Below, in pieces: positions 39,418 to 48,753 of a DNA stretch of 64,000 nt. A program made the position numbers and the translations under genes. Every line of letters starts with the position of its first letter. Position 1 is the stretch's first letter. The DNA lies in NCBI RefSeq assembly GCF_016863255.1, contig NZ_BOON01000002.1, positions 186,001-250,000 on the forward strand. The letters run 5' to 3'. The notes below the pieces were generated by a model that saw only the letters and a list, made by a program, of their open reading frames with translations, did no database searches and had not been told where the DNA came from. Origin of the DNA: Planosporangium mesophilum. Lineage in GTDB: Bacteria > Actinomycetota > Actinomycetes > Mycobacteriales > Micromonosporaceae.

Positions 39418-39761
39418 GCGGCGGGGCGGGGCCGCGGCCGGAGCGGGACGCGCGGCCCGAGCCGGGACTGCAGTCGGAGCGGACCCGGCTGTCCTGGCGG
39501 CGGACTGCTCTCGCGGCGACGGTGGTGTCCATTCTGGCCGTACGGCTGGCCGTCGGGTACCGGCTGACCGCCCGCGGGGCGCTCGGCACCGCCGGCGTGG
39601 CCGCGCTCTGGCTCGTGGTCGTCGCGGTGACCCAGCGACGGATCAACGCCCTGGCAGCGCCCCGGCGGGTCGACGCCGGCCGCTCACCGGCGGCGCTCGC
39701 CGCGGCCGTGCTCGGCTACGCCCTGCTCGGCATGCTCCTATGGGGACTGCGCAGGGCGTGA
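39414..39761 (+). CDS. second DUF202 membrane protein
   Basis: The 115-residue reading from GTG 39414 has the DUF202-type motif LQSERTRLSWRRTALAATVV followed by three helices. The GTGA overlap with the preceding DUF202 gene sets the start and implies coupled translation, and the two products may form a complex. The N-terminal ~20 residues are a disordered Pro/Arg-rich lead. Confidence 0.8.
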   Translation: MSGGAGPRPERDARPEPGLQSERTRLSWRRTALAATVVSILAVRLAVGYRLTARGALGTAGVAALWLVVVAVTQRRINALAAPRRVDAGRSPAALAAAVLGYALLGMLLWGLRRA

Positions 39762-39771
39762 AGGTTGCGTA

Positions 39772-40194
39772 ATGATAAGCGCCATGGGCCGCTTGTACCT
39801 GTTGTTCGCGCTCGTCGACCTGGCGTTGCTGGTCATCGCCTTGATCGATTGTCTGTCCTCCGAGGAGTACGAGATCCGCGCGCTGCCGAAGGTGGCCTGG
39901 GTCTTCATCATCCTGCTGTTCTCGCCGATCGGCCCCATCGTCTGGTTCGTCGCCGGCAGGCCGCAGCGGGAGACCGCGGCCCGACCGCAGCCCTGGCGGC
40001 CCGGTGACGGCTTCTCCGAGCGGTCACGGCCCCGCCAGGTCGCACCCGACGACGACCCCGAGTTCCTGCGCAACCTCACCCGCGAGCGCCGCGACGACGA
40101 GGAGATGCTCCGGCGCTGGGAGGCCGACCTGCGCCGACGCGAGGAGGAGCTGCGCCGGCGCAAGTCCACAGACGATTCAGGCGAGGTGCAATGA
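39772..40194 (+). CDS. PLDc_N-domain membrane protein
   Basis: The 140-residue protein has two helices (about 7-26 and 42-60) with RALPKVAWVFIILLFSPIGP, the phospholipase D-nuclease N-terminal domain, which is a membrane module without catalytic residues. The C-terminal half is charged: ERRDDEEMLRRWEADLRRRE is a probable coiled coil. GAAGG at the preceding stop codon serves ATG 39772. Its last 18 bases overlap the convergent HAD gene. It probably shares a transcript with the DUF202 pair. Confidence 0.82.
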   Translation: MISAMGRLYLLFALVDLALLVIALIDCLSSEEYEIRALPKVAWVFIILLFSPIGPIVWFVAGRPQRETAARPQPWRPGDGFSERSRPRQVAPDDDPEFLRNLTRERRDDEEMLRRWEADLRRREEELRRRKSTDDSGEVQ

Positions 40195-40884
40195 CGGCTG
40201 CCGCTGCTCCACCTCGAGCAGCTCGGGCAGCTCGCCGACCGAGCCGATGACGTGGGTGGCGCCGGCCGCCAGCAGGGTGGACCGGTCGCACCCGCCGGTG
40301 AGTACGCCCGCGACGAGCCCGGCCCCGGCACGGCACCCGGCGATCACGTCGAGCGGGGTGTCGCCGACGACCGCCACCCGGCGCATGTCCTCGACGCCCA
40401 GGCGCAGCGCCGCCACCAGCACCAGATCCGGGTACGGACGACCGCGCCCGGCCTCGGCCGGCGACAGCGTCAGGTCGACCAGGCCCCGCCAGCCCACGGC
40501 GTCGACGATCGCCTCCTGGGTGGCCCGGGCGAAGCCGGTCATCAGCGCCACCTTCACGCCGGCGGCGCGCAGCGCCTCGATCGCCTCGGCCGCACCCGGG
40601 ATCGGCGTGACGGCGCCCTCGTCGACGAGGAGCCCGTACGCCTCCTCGAACGTCTCGTTGGCGGCGTCGGCCCGTCGCTCGTCCCCACCGAACAGCAGCC
40701 GGAACACGTCGATCTTGCTCTGCCCCTGCGTCTTGCGGACCACGGCGCGCATCCGCTCGTACTCCGCCGCCCCCGGAACCACCCCCTGGCCTGCCACGGC
40801 CACCGTGAAGGCCTGATCGACCAGGCCTTCGTCGTGGACCGTGGTCCCCGCCATGTCGATACAGGCAACCTGCCAGCGCGTCAC
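40177..40884 (-). CDS. HAD-family phosphonatase-like hydrolase
   Basis: The 235-residue protein begins with HAD motif I, ACIDMAGTTVHD (nucleophile Asp10). The DMAGTT form groups it with the phosphonoacetaldehyde hydrolase-like branch; VALMTGF is motif II, and RPYPDLVL with VVGDTPLDV supplies motifs III and IV. True phosphonatases need a Schiff-base lysine in the cap; this could not be confirmed here, so a phosphatase on another small substrate is equally possible. GTG 40884 has GAGAGG upstream. Confidence 0.85.
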   Translation of the reverse strand: MTRWQVACIDMAGTTVHDEGLVDQAFTVAVAGQGVVPGAAEYERMRAVVRKTQGQSKIDVFRLLFGGDERRADAANETFEEAYGLLVDEGAVTPIPGAAEAIEALRAAGVKVALMTGFARATQEAIVDAVGWRGLVDLTLSPAEAGRGRPYPDLVLVAALRLGVEDMRRVAVVGDTPLDVIAGCRAGAGLVAGVLTGGCDRSTLLAAGATHVIGSVGELPELLEVEQRQPSLHLA

Positions 40885-40971
40885 ACCCACACCTCTCTGC
40901 TCCCCGGGAGACCCCAGTGCACCATCCAGATACGGCGCGAATATGAACACGACGTGACTTTCAGCACATAA

Positions 40972-41496
40972 CTAGCTGGAAACGACCCGGACGGCCGCGC
41001 GTAGCGTGCTGCCCGTCGCGTACGCGAATCCCGCCGGCAGGGCAAGGACAGTGATCAAAAGAAGGGCGAACGCACGCTCGCCGCCAGAGCCCCGCACCGT
41101 CACAGCGACAGCGACCACTGCCGCGGCGGTAAGAGCGACCACGAGCCAGGCGACAATTACGCCCTGCCTGGCCGCGCGGATCCGATCGGAGCACACCGAA
41201 AGGGTCGAGGTGTCGATGGCCCGGCGGCCAAGGATACCCGCAACGACCAGTGCCGCAGAGGCAAGAACCAAGCCGCTGCTGGAACAGACACCCGCGTACG
41301 CGCCCACGCGGTACCCGCGGGCAAACACCAGCATCAGCACACAGAGCGCAAGCCCGAGCAGGAATCCCGCAATCATCATCGCGAGAACGGCGGCGTAGAC
41401 CGCCAACGCGGTACGCAGTTTGGCGAGCGTCGCACCGGCGGGTGGCATGTAGCCCGGAGGCGCGGCCCCGCGCCGGCCAGTCACTTGATCTTCCAC
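40972..41496 (-). CDS. four-helix membrane protein of the type VII cassette
   Basis: The 174-residue protein has a short Pro/Gly-rich cytosolic lead and about four hydrophobic helices (30-62, 72-90, 115-137 and 145-163). No family is recognised. It is the last gene of the minus-strand cassette and its start overlaps the end of the WXG-type gene by 16 bases, implying coupled expression. It could anchor the upstream proteins or act as an immunity protein; both are guesses. Confidence 0.7.
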   Translation of the reverse strand: MEDQVTGRRGAAPPGYMPPAGATLAKLRTALAVYAAVLAMMIAGFLLGLALCVLMLVFARGYRVGAYAGVCSSSGLVLASAALVVAGILGRRAIDTSTLSVCSDRIRAARQGVIVAWLVVALTAAAVVAVAVTVRGSGGERAFALLLITVLALPAGFAYATGSTLRAAVRVVSS

Positions 41497-42299
41497 TTCT
41501 GGCCGGAGATGTGGCCATCGGCAAAGGCTGGTGTATCGCTGACGGGCCAGTGACGCGAGCGGTGGTCACCGTCGAAGCCCTGGTTGGCCGTCAGCTGCTG
41601 GCGCAACTGGCTCACGGCAGTCTGGGTGGAACCCACGAAGGTCACAAACGCCGTGACCGCAGCGGTGACAAGGCCGATTGCCGCGATAGCACCGCTTATC
41701 ACAGCGGCTACGGCGGCAGGTGTCCCGACCACACTCATCGCAGCGATGATCCCTGTTCCTATTGCGACAATTAAGGACAGGAGCGCCGCGACAACTGCGC
41801 CCCATAGCGCCCAGATCGCCCCTGACGCTCCGGACAGTGCAGCATCGATACCGTCGGTGATTGGTTTGATGGCCGCAAGCGCCTCCTTCTGCCGGTCCAA
41901 GGCGTCCTTGTACGCTTCGGCGGCCGGCCCTTCCCATCTGTTGTCGGCTTTCAGTGAATCCGACATCACCCTCGCAACGAGCGCGCTTACCCTGGCGCCA
42001 ACCTCGGTACTCCACGACTCAGCCGCGTTGGACACCCGCCACGGAACTCCCGGGTTGGTCAAGATCTTGCTCACCTCGTCCAGCAATCGTTCGAGGAGGT
42101 CCGCAAGCCGATGCATCCCGGACATCACCGCGTCACGCGGCGGCCCAACGATGATCACCAGCGATCGTTCGACCTGATGGAAGAATCGATCGGCGTCCGA
42201 CCTGACTCGCACCAGAGCACGTTCGACCCTCCTGAGCAGTTCCTCGAATTCAGCGTCGGACAATGGCATAGGGCTTGGCGGCAGGACCGGATGACTCAT
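41481..42299 (-). CDS. WXG-type helical protein, candidate type VII secretion substrate
   Basis: The 272 residues are mostly helical. The middle contains a WXG turn at Trp122-Glu-Gly124 (NRWEGPAAEAYKDAL), flanked by long helices as in ESX/WXG100 proteins. Residues ~160-222 are strongly hydrophobic (ALWGAVVAALLSLIVAIGTG and more), enough for two or three membrane passes. The last ~45 residues are polar. It lies 11 bases after the EspC-like gene. There is no recognisable toxin domain at the C-terminus. A membrane-active effector or structural partner is possible. Confidence 0.72.
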   Translation of the reverse strand: MSHPVLPPSPMPLSDAEFEELLRRVERALVRVRSDADRFFHQVERSLVIIVGPPRDAVMSGMHRLADLLERLLDEVSKILTNPGVPWRVSNAAESWSTEVGARVSALVARVMSDSLKADNRWEGPAAEAYKDALDRQKEALAAIKPITDGIDAALSGASGAIWALWGAVVAALLSLIVAIGTGIIAAMSVVGTPAAVAAVISGAIAAIGLVTAAVTAFVTFVGSTQTAVSQLRQQLTANQGFDGDHRSRHWPVSDTPAFADGHISGQKWKIK

Positions 42300-42310
42300 C
42301 GCACACTCCC

Positions 42311-42631
42311 TCAGTTGACCGCGTTCATTCGGCGCACGACGTTGCGCTCGTCGTCTTCGTACGCGTTTGCGGCCGTATTCAGAGCGTCGGCGATGCTGTC
42401 GAAGGCGCGCTCGCCCTCCTTCAATAACATCACCATCTGTTGTTGCAGCTCCGCATACGTGGCAGGCAGTCCGACGTAGTCGCTAAGACCGGCCAGCTCG
42501 AACATCGATAGAACCTGATTCGAGGCGGCGTTTGCGGCGGCAGCCAACTCACCCCCGATTGACCTCATGAGACTGGCATCTGCTCGGAGTGCTTCGATCG
42601 CGACGGCAACCTCTTCGGGCGTCGGCGCCAA
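42311..42631 (-). CDS. EspC-like type VII secretion target protein
   Basis: The 106-residue, Ala-rich helical protein has the size and pattern of the EspC/DUF2580 group exported by ESX systems. Its C-terminal part contains YEDDE at residues 91-95, fitting the YxxxD/E type VII export signal after a helix. Residues 1-85 form two long helices. It lies between a tandem YbaB-like gene and the WXG-type gene on the same strand, and is the best evidence that this cassette feeds a type VII pathway encoded elsewhere. Confidence 0.75.
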   Translation of the reverse strand: MAPTPEEVAVAIEALRADASLMRSIGGELAAAANAASNQVLSMFELAGLSDYVGLPATYAELQQQMVMLLKEGERAFDSIADALNTAANAYEDDERNVVRRMNAVN

Positions 42632-42657
42632 GGTGAACCTCCTGAAGGTCTTCCGGT

Positions 42658-43395
42658 CTACGACAGCCCTAGCCTGCGCAGCATTGTGGCCGGATCGGCC
42701 ACGAGTGACCGAAGTTCCTCAAAGCCGGGGCTGACAGAGGCGCCTTCGGCTTCAATGGCCACTTCCTGTGCATTCCGCAACGCATCCCGGACGGCGCTGG
42801 CGATCGTGCCATTCTCGGCGGCGGCGAGCCAGCGATGGTCGAACGCGATGTCAACGAACTCACCACCGACCAGGGTGACGGTCACCTGGTGCCCGGAATT
42901 ACGCCCGACTAGACGATGTTCGGTTGCCCGCTCCACGTACCGGTCGAGATCGGAAAGACCGGTCCACACATCATCGAACAGCGACATCAGCGCGCGGAGA
43001 TCGATGGGCGGCGCAGCACCCTCGAAGCCGGGATCCGTAATGGAGTGCTCGGAACACATGTTTCGCGCCGCGCCGACACCGCCACCATCCTCATCGGCGA
43101 ACGCGTTTGCCCACGCCTCCATGTACTCCCGGTTGGCGTCGACTACCGCCTCCTCGACCGCCGTGCCGAGCCTGCCCGCGCCGAGGACCGAGCGCCACGT
43201 AGGTGCGATCACCACGTCCGCTACTCGCCGTCGGCCGTCGAGGCTGATCCGCACCACCTGGGCTTCGTCCGTGCCCAGGTAACGGGTTTCTGGATCGGCA
43301 TCTACGGCTGAGAAACGAGATGCCAGCTCGGTGGCGTCATCCCGAAGGCGCGCTAGCTCAGTCGGATCGGGTAAGGAGCCATACGACATGGACAT
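42658..43395 (-). CDS. tandem YbaB/EbfC-like protein
   Basis: The 245-residue reading from ATG 43395 contains two similar halves, each with a beta-hairpin and long helix like YbaB/EbfC nucleoid proteins: VVRISLDGRRRVADVVIAPT then LGTAVEEAVVDANREY, and VTVTLVGGEFVDIAFDH then TIASAVRDALRNAQEV. YbaB-like proteins often accompany actinobacterial ESX substrates. A helical lead (PTELARLRDDATELASRFSA) precedes the first half. Methionine 43389 is an equally good start. It is the first gene of the four-gene cassette. Confidence 0.72.
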   Translation of the reverse strand: MSMSYGSLPDPTELARLRDDATELASRFSAVDADPETRYLGTDEAQVVRISLDGRRRVADVVIAPTWRSVLGAGRLGTAVEEAVVDANREYMEAWANAFADEDGGGVGAARNMCSEHSITDPGFEGAAPPIDLRALMSLFDDVWTGLSDLDRYVERATEHRLVGRNSGHQVTVTLVGGEFVDIAFDHRWLAAAENGTIASAVRDALRNAQEVAIEAEGASVSPGFEELRSLVADPATMLRRLGLS

Positions 43396-43491
43396 AGAGC
43401 CCCACCGTCTCAGCGAACACGACGAGTCGACAGCCTCTGATGTTAGCCAACCAGTCCGGAGGTGGCTGTCCTGATCGTGACCGCAGCTCAC

Positions 43492-45114
43492 TTACGCCAG
43501 GTTGGACGAGCGCGGGTACGCGTCCTCCGGGTCGGTCAGCACGTTCACCAGGTACGGCACGCCGGCCTCGAACGCCCGCCGCAGCGCGGGTCCCAGGTCA
43601 CCGGCCTTCTCGACGGTCTCGCCGGCCCCGCCCATCGCACGGACCACGTCGTCGTAGCGCAGACCCGGCTGCAGGTCGGCGGCGACGTCGTAGCCGTACA
43701 TCGCCCGCATCGGGTGCTTCTCCAGGCCCCAGATGCCGTTGTTGCCGACCACGATCACGACGGGGAGGTTCTGGCGTACCAGCGACTCCACGTCCATCAG
43801 CGAGAAGCCGGCCGCGCCGTCGCCCATCAGGACGCAGATCTGGCGGTCCGGGTAGGTGACCCTGGCGCCCATCGCGTACCCCATGCCGGTGCCGAGGCAG
43901 CCGTACGGGCCGGGGTCGAGCCAGGTGCCCGGCTGCGACGGCTCCAGGTACTTGCCCGCGTACGAGACGAAGTCACCGCCGTCGCCGATCGTGACCGCGT
44001 CCCGGTCGAGCACCTTGCGCAGCTCCCCGTACACCCGGCTCGGCTTGATCGGGTCGGTGTCGGCCTCCAGCGCGTCGGCCTCCTTCGCCTTCGCGGCGTT
44101 CTCGGCGGAGCGCAGCGTGGCCACCCAGTCGGCGTGGTCGGCGCGGGTACCGGCGAAGTCGGCCAGCGCGGTCAGGATCAGGCGCAGGTCTCCGGCCGGC
44201 GAGACCGCCGTCGAGACGTGCGACGCCCGCTGCGTCGGCGCGTCGACGATGTGTACGACCCGGGCGTCGCCGAACTCGCCGAAGCCGAGCCGGAAGTCCA
44301 GCGGGGTGCCGATCACGCAGACCACGTCGGCGCCGGACAGCGCCGGCCGCCGGGCCTTGGCGAACGCGAGCGGGTGCTCGGGGGGCAGCGAGCCGCGCCC
44401 CATGCCGTTGGTGAACACGGGTACGTTCAGCGCCTCGGCCGCCTCGCGCAGCGCCGCCACGGCGTTGCCGGCGTATACGTCGGACCCGGCGATGATGACC
44501 GGCTTCTGGGCGCCGGCGAGCAGGGCGGCCGCCTTCGCCACCTCGTCCGGGTCGGGCTCGATCACCGGTACGTCGGCCGCGCCGGGAAGCGTCACCTCGG
44601 CCTGCGAGAAGATCGCCTCGATCGGGAAGTCCAGGAAGACCGGACCGCGGTGGGCGGTGAGCGCGATGGTCGCCGCCTCGTGGACCTTGGCGGCGATGTC
44701 CTCGGTCGCGAAGACGGTCTCGGCGTGCTTGGTCACCGGGCGTACCAGCGGCAGGTGGTCCATCTCCTGGAGGCTGCCCGAGCCCCAGCGGAACTGCGGC
44801 GCCCGGCCTCCCATCACGACGACCGGGGAGGCGTTGAAGTACGCGCTGGTCAGACCGGAGACGCCGTTGGTGACACCGGGGCCGGCGGTGAGGACGGCGA
44901 GCGAGGCCCGGCGCTGCAACTTCGCGACCGCCTCGGCGGCGAAGACCGCGGACTGCTCGTGGCGCACGTCCAGCAGCCGTACCTCGGCCCGCTGGGCCGC
45001 GTCGTACAGCGGGAACACGTGGCCACCGGAGAGGGTGAACATCTCGGTGACGCCGAAGGCCTTCAGCGCGGCGAGGGCGAGGTCCCCGCCGTGGCCTTCG
45101 AACTGCTCCGTCAT
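43492..45114 (-). CDS. ThDP-dependent acetolactate-synthase-like enzyme (IlvX type)
   Basis: The 540-residue protein has the three-domain ThDP fold: the cofactor glutamate in VRHEQSAVFAAEA, a middle domain, and MGDGAAGFSLMDVESL ending GNNGIWG. It differs from the window's IlvB and has no regulatory subunit beside it; the sequence is closer to mycobacterial IlvX-like proteins, whose reaction is unsettled. It may decarboxylate another 2-oxo acid. ATG 45114 has AGGAGG upstream. The enoyl-CoA hydratase gene lies upstream, across a TTGGACAC hairpin. Confidence 0.85.
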   Translation of the reverse strand: MTEQFEGHGGDLALAALKAFGVTEMFTLSGGHVFPLYDAAQRAEVRLLDVRHEQSAVFAAEAVAKLQRRASLAVLTAGPGVTNGVSGLTSAYFNASPVVVMGGRAPQFRWGSGSLQEMDHLPLVRPVTKHAETVFATEDIAAKVHEAATIALTAHRGPVFLDFPIEAIFSQAEVTLPGAADVPVIEPDPDEVAKAAALLAGAQKPVIIAGSDVYAGNAVAALREAAEALNVPVFTNGMGRGSLPPEHPLAFAKARRPALSGADVVCVIGTPLDFRLGFGEFGDARVVHIVDAPTQRASHVSTAVSPAGDLRLILTALADFAGTRADHADWVATLRSAENAAKAKEADALEADTDPIKPSRVYGELRKVLDRDAVTIGDGGDFVSYAGKYLEPSQPGTWLDPGPYGCLGTGMGYAMGARVTYPDRQICVLMGDGAAGFSLMDVESLVRQNLPVVIVVGNNGIWGLEKHPMRAMYGYDVAADLQPGLRYDDVVRAMGGAGETVEKAGDLGPALRRAFEAGVPYLVNVLTDPEDAYPRSSNLA

Positions 45115-45181
45115 CGCGGATCCTCCTGTCGCGTGCCGTCCGCGTAGGTTACCGCCCGGTAGACCCGCCTCGCCACGCGCC

Positions 45182-45231
45182 CGATCTTGGACACTTATGC
45201 GAGCTATAGGCCGCATCAGTGTCCAAGATCG
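45182..45231. terminator. TTGGACAC-type hairpin downstream of the enoyl-CoA hydratase
   Basis: CGATCTTGGACACTTATGCG (45182-45201) pairs at 19 of 20 positions with 45212-45231. It lies 9 bases beyond the hydratase stop and before the next minus-strand gene. Confidence 0.8.
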
Positions 45232-45240
45232 AGCAGGACC

Positions 45241-46014
45241 TCAGCGCCCGCGGAACTCCGGCTTGCGCTTCTCGACGAAGGCGGCCATGCCCTCGGTACG
45301 GTCCTCGGTCGCGAACAGGGCGGCGAACAGCTGGCTCTCCCACGCCAGGCCCGACGCCAGATCCATGTCCAGGCCACCGTCGATCGCGAGCTTGACCGCG
45401 CGCAGCGCGTGCGAGGGGCCCTTCGTGTACTGCTGCATCATGGCCACCGCGGCGTCGTACACCTCTACGGCGGGCACCACCTTGTCGACCAGGCCCATGC
45501 TCAGCGCCTCGTCGGCGTCGACGAACCGGCCCGACATGCACAGGTCCTTGGCCTTGGCCGGGCCGACCAGGCGGGCCAGCCGCTGGGTACCGCCGGCGCC
45601 CGGGATGATGCCGAGGTTGATCTCGGGCTGTCCGAGCTTCGCGTCGGCCGCCGCGATCCGCCAGTCGCACGCCAGGGCCAGCTCGCAGCCGCCGCCCAGG
45701 GCGTACCCGGTGATGGCCGCGACGACGGGCTTGGGGATGCGGGCGACCGCGTCGATGGCGCGCGAGATCTCCTGGGCGCGGGGGGCCATGTCGGCGTACC
45801 CCAACCCGGCCATCTCCTTGATGTCCGCGCCCGCGGCGAAGACCTTCTCCCCGCCGTACACGATGACCCCGCGTACCGCGTCGTCGATCGTCGCCTGGTG
45901 CGCCGCCTCGCGCAGCTCCTCCTGCAACTGGATGTTGAGCGCGTTCATCGGCGGCCGGTTCAACCGGATCGTGCCGATGCCGTCCGCGACCTCCAGCCGT
46001 ACGAGCTCACCCAC
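45241..46014 (-). CDS. enoyl-CoA hydratase/isomerase family protein
   Basis: A 257-residue crotonase. The oxyanion-hole loop is [10 protein letters not shown]; both catalytic acids are present, one in [11 protein letters not shown] and one in [16 protein letters not shown] followed by TQRL. This pattern fits hydration of 2-enoyl-CoA in fatty acid or branched-chain degradation rather than an isomerase. GTG 46014 has GAGGAGG upstream. It may work with the ETF encoded ~8 kb away. Confidence 0.9.
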   Translation of the reverse strand: MGELVRLEVADGIGTIRLNRPPMNALNIQLQEELREAAHQATIDDAVRGVIVYGGEKVFAAGADIKEMAGLGYADMAPRAQEISRAIDAVARIPKPVVAAITGYALGGGCELALACDWRIAAADAKLGQPEINLGIIPGAGGTQRLARLVGPAKAKDLCMSGRFVDADEALSMGLVDKVVPAVEVYDAAVAMMQQYTKGPSHALRAVKLAIDGGLDMDLASGLAWESQLFAALFATEDRTEGMAAFVEKRKPEFRGR

Positions 46015-46092
46015 TACGCCCGCCTCCTCACCTCGTCGTGACCTTGCGGCAGCCTATGTTCTCCTTCGGTCCGTCGCTCCGGCGCCCCGCAC

Positions 46093-46500
46093 CTAGGGCC
46101 GGGCGCTCAGCGGGCCCACCGGCCGTTCGTCCGCGTCGACGATCTCGTGGCCGAGCGGGAACAGTGACACCGGTACGAGCTTGATGTTCGCGATCGCCAG
46201 CGGGATGCCGATGATCGTGATCGCCTGCCCGACCGCGGTGACGATGTGGCCGAGCGCGAGCCACCAGCCCGCGACGATGAACCAGATGACGTTGCCCAGG
46301 GCGGAGGCGACCCCGGCCGTCCGCTTCGGTACGACCGTGCGCCCGAAGGGCCACAGCGCGTAGTTGGCCATCCGGAACGCGGCGATCCCGAACGGAATGG
46401 TGACGACGAGGACGAAGCAGATCAGGCCGGCGATCGCGTACCCGAGGGCGAGCAGGAGACCACCGAAGATCAGCCACAGGATGTTGAGAACGAGTCGCAC
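46093..46500 (-). CDS. YccF-domain membrane protein
   Basis: Starting at GTG 46500, the 135 residues hold two YccF repeats: LVLNILWLIFGGLLLALGYA with IPFGIAAFRMANYALWPFG, and ALGNVIWFIVAGWWLALGH with IGIPLAIANIKL. Four helices are predicted. The function of YccF is unknown. A longer frame from 46617 would overlap the ABC gene by 41 bases and add a disordered lead, so the GTG matching the family N-terminus is preferred. Confidence 0.82.
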   Translation of the reverse strand: MRLVLNILWLIFGGLLLALGYAIAGLICFVLVVTIPFGIAAFRMANYALWPFGRTVVPKRTAGVASALGNVIWFIVAGWWLALGHIVTAVGQAITIIGIPLAIANIKLVPVSLFPLGHEIVDADERPVGPLSARP

Positions 46501-46576
46501 GCTTCCGATGGTGACGCGCGCGCGCAACCAGAGCCTCAGGGGCGCGACCCTGATTTCACCCTCATGCTCGGGACTG

Positions 46577-47413
<837 letters not shown>

Positions 47414-47441
47414 CCAACCATGTCACCGCCACGGGGCGGAG

Positions 47442-48623
47442 TCAGGTGCCGTCGACGGTCGAGCCGAAGACCTCCTCGCGTACCGCGTCGAGCCCGGTGA
47501 GCAGCGCGCCCTGAAGGACCGGCTCGGACTCCACCTCGGTACTCACGACCCGGGGCGAGGCCAGCGAGATCGCGGCGACCTCGTGCTGTACCCGCTGGGC
47601 CAGCGCGGCGCCGCCGGCCTGACCGACGTCGCCGGCGAGGACGACCAGCGCCGGGTCCAGCACGACCCCGACCGCGGCGACGCCGAGCGCGAGCCTGCGG
47701 GCGATCTCGTCGAGCACCGGGCCGCCCTGGGTACCGGCGGCGATGGCGGCCCGTACCGCCTCGGCGCCTCCTCCGGCTTTGAAGCCGTGCTCACGGGCCA
47801 GTGCGCGGACCGCGTCGGCGCCGATGAGCTGCTGGAACGAGCCCTTGGCCCGCCGGGAGACGTCACGGGGCACCGGGGCGCCCGGTACCGGCAGGTAGCC
47901 GATCTCACCGGCGGCGCCGGTCGCACCCCGGTGCAGGCGACCTCCGAGGATCACCGCGAGGCCGACGCCGCGGCCGACCCAGACCAGGACGAAGTCGGAG
48001 ACGCCGGCGGCGGCGCCGGCGTGGGCCTCGGCGATCGCCGCCAGGTTGACGTCGTTCTCGAACACGACCGGGCGGTCCAGGTCGGCGCGGAGCGCGCCGA
48101 GCAGGCCACGGTGCCACTTCGGCAGGTCCCAGGCGAACGAGATCTCACCGCTGGCCGGGTCGACGAGGCCGGGGGTACCGAGGACGACGCGGCGGACCCG
48201 CTCCAGCGGCGCGCCGGCCGCCTCGGCCGCCTCGACCACGGCGGCGTGCACGACGCGTACCGGATCGTCGGCGTCCCTGATGGCGACGTCCACCCGGCCG
48301 GCCACGTTGCCGGTGATGTCGGCGACGGCGGCCACCACGTGCTGCGGCCCGACGTCGACGCCGACCACGTACGCGGTGGCCGGTACGACCGCGTACATCT
48401 GGGCATTGGGTCCGCGACCACCGGCGAGCTCGCCCACGCGGGTCACCAGCCCGCGCTCCTCGAGCCGCTCCACCAACTGCGACGCGGTGACCTTGGAAAG
48501 ACCGGTGAGCTCCCCCAACTGGGCTCGGGTCAGGGGGCCCTTGGTCAACAACAACTCCAGCGCGGCCCGGTCGTTGAGCGCGCGCAGTAGGCGAGGCGTA
48601 CCAGGGATGGGGGCTGGGCTCAT
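47442..48623 (-). CDS. ROK-family transcriptional regulator lacking the zinc motif
   Basis: The 393 residues have an N-terminal winged helix (LTRAQLGELTGLSKVTASQL, about 31-50) and a ROK sugar-binding domain (VVGVDVG, GTPGLVDP and FENDVNLAAIAEA). The cysteine zinc site expected after GEIGYLP is absent: the segment reads VPRDVSRRAKGSFQQ, without cysteine, so zinc-dependent folding of the sugar pocket is altered. It is divergent from nagZ, which it probably controls in response to an amino sugar or cell-wall fragment. Confidence 0.88.
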   Translation of the reverse strand: MSPAPIPGTPRLLRALNDRAALELLLTKGPLTRAQLGELTGLSKVTASQLVERLEERGLVTRVGELAGGRGPNAQMYAVVPATAYVVGVDVGPQHVVAAVADITGNVAGRVDVAIRDADDPVRVVHAAVVEAAEAAGAPLERVRRVVLGTPGLVDPASGEISFAWDLPKWHRGLLGALRADLDRPVVFENDVNLAAIAEAHAGAAAGVSDFVLVWVGRGVGLAVILGGRLHRGATGAAGEIGYLPVPGAPVPRDVSRRAKGSFQQLIGADAVRALAREHGFKAGGGAEAVRAAIAAGTQGGPVLDEIARRLALGVAAVGVVLDPALVVLAGDVGQAGGAALAQRVQHEVAAISLASPRVVSTEVESEPVLQGALLTGLDAVREEVFGSTVDGT

Positions 48624-48643
48624 GGGAGCGACTACCTTTGAGG

Positions 48644-48660
48644 TTAAGAAAGTTTACTAA
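48644..48660. promoter_or_regulatory. candidate ROK operator between the regulator and nagZ
   Basis: TTAAGAAAGTTTACTAA is palindromic at 6 of 8 paired positions around a central G and lies 21 bases before the regulator ATG. AT-rich TTA...AAA.TTT...TAA sites of this kind are typical ROK operators, and the patch stands out from the GC-rich surroundings. Confidence 0.6.
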
Positions 48661-48701
48661 TTTACGAGATCACCTTAAGAATAGAGTTAGCCTACGAGGC
48701 T

Positions 48702-48719
48702 GTGACCAGCCCTGGTCAC
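48702..48719. promoter_or_regulatory. palindrome in the nagZ leader
   Basis: GTGACCAG and CTGGTCAC flank CC, a perfect 8-2-8 inverted repeat 35 bases before the nagZ start. It may be a second operator or an RNA hairpin. It does not match the usual DasR site closely. Confidence 0.45.
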
Positions 48720-48753
48720 CTCGGTGCCGGGTGGGTGGGCGAAGGGGGAGCTC

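Noticed and set aside
43462-45147. A 561-codon open frame on the plus strand
   Set aside because: Antisense shadow of the ThDP enzyme gene.
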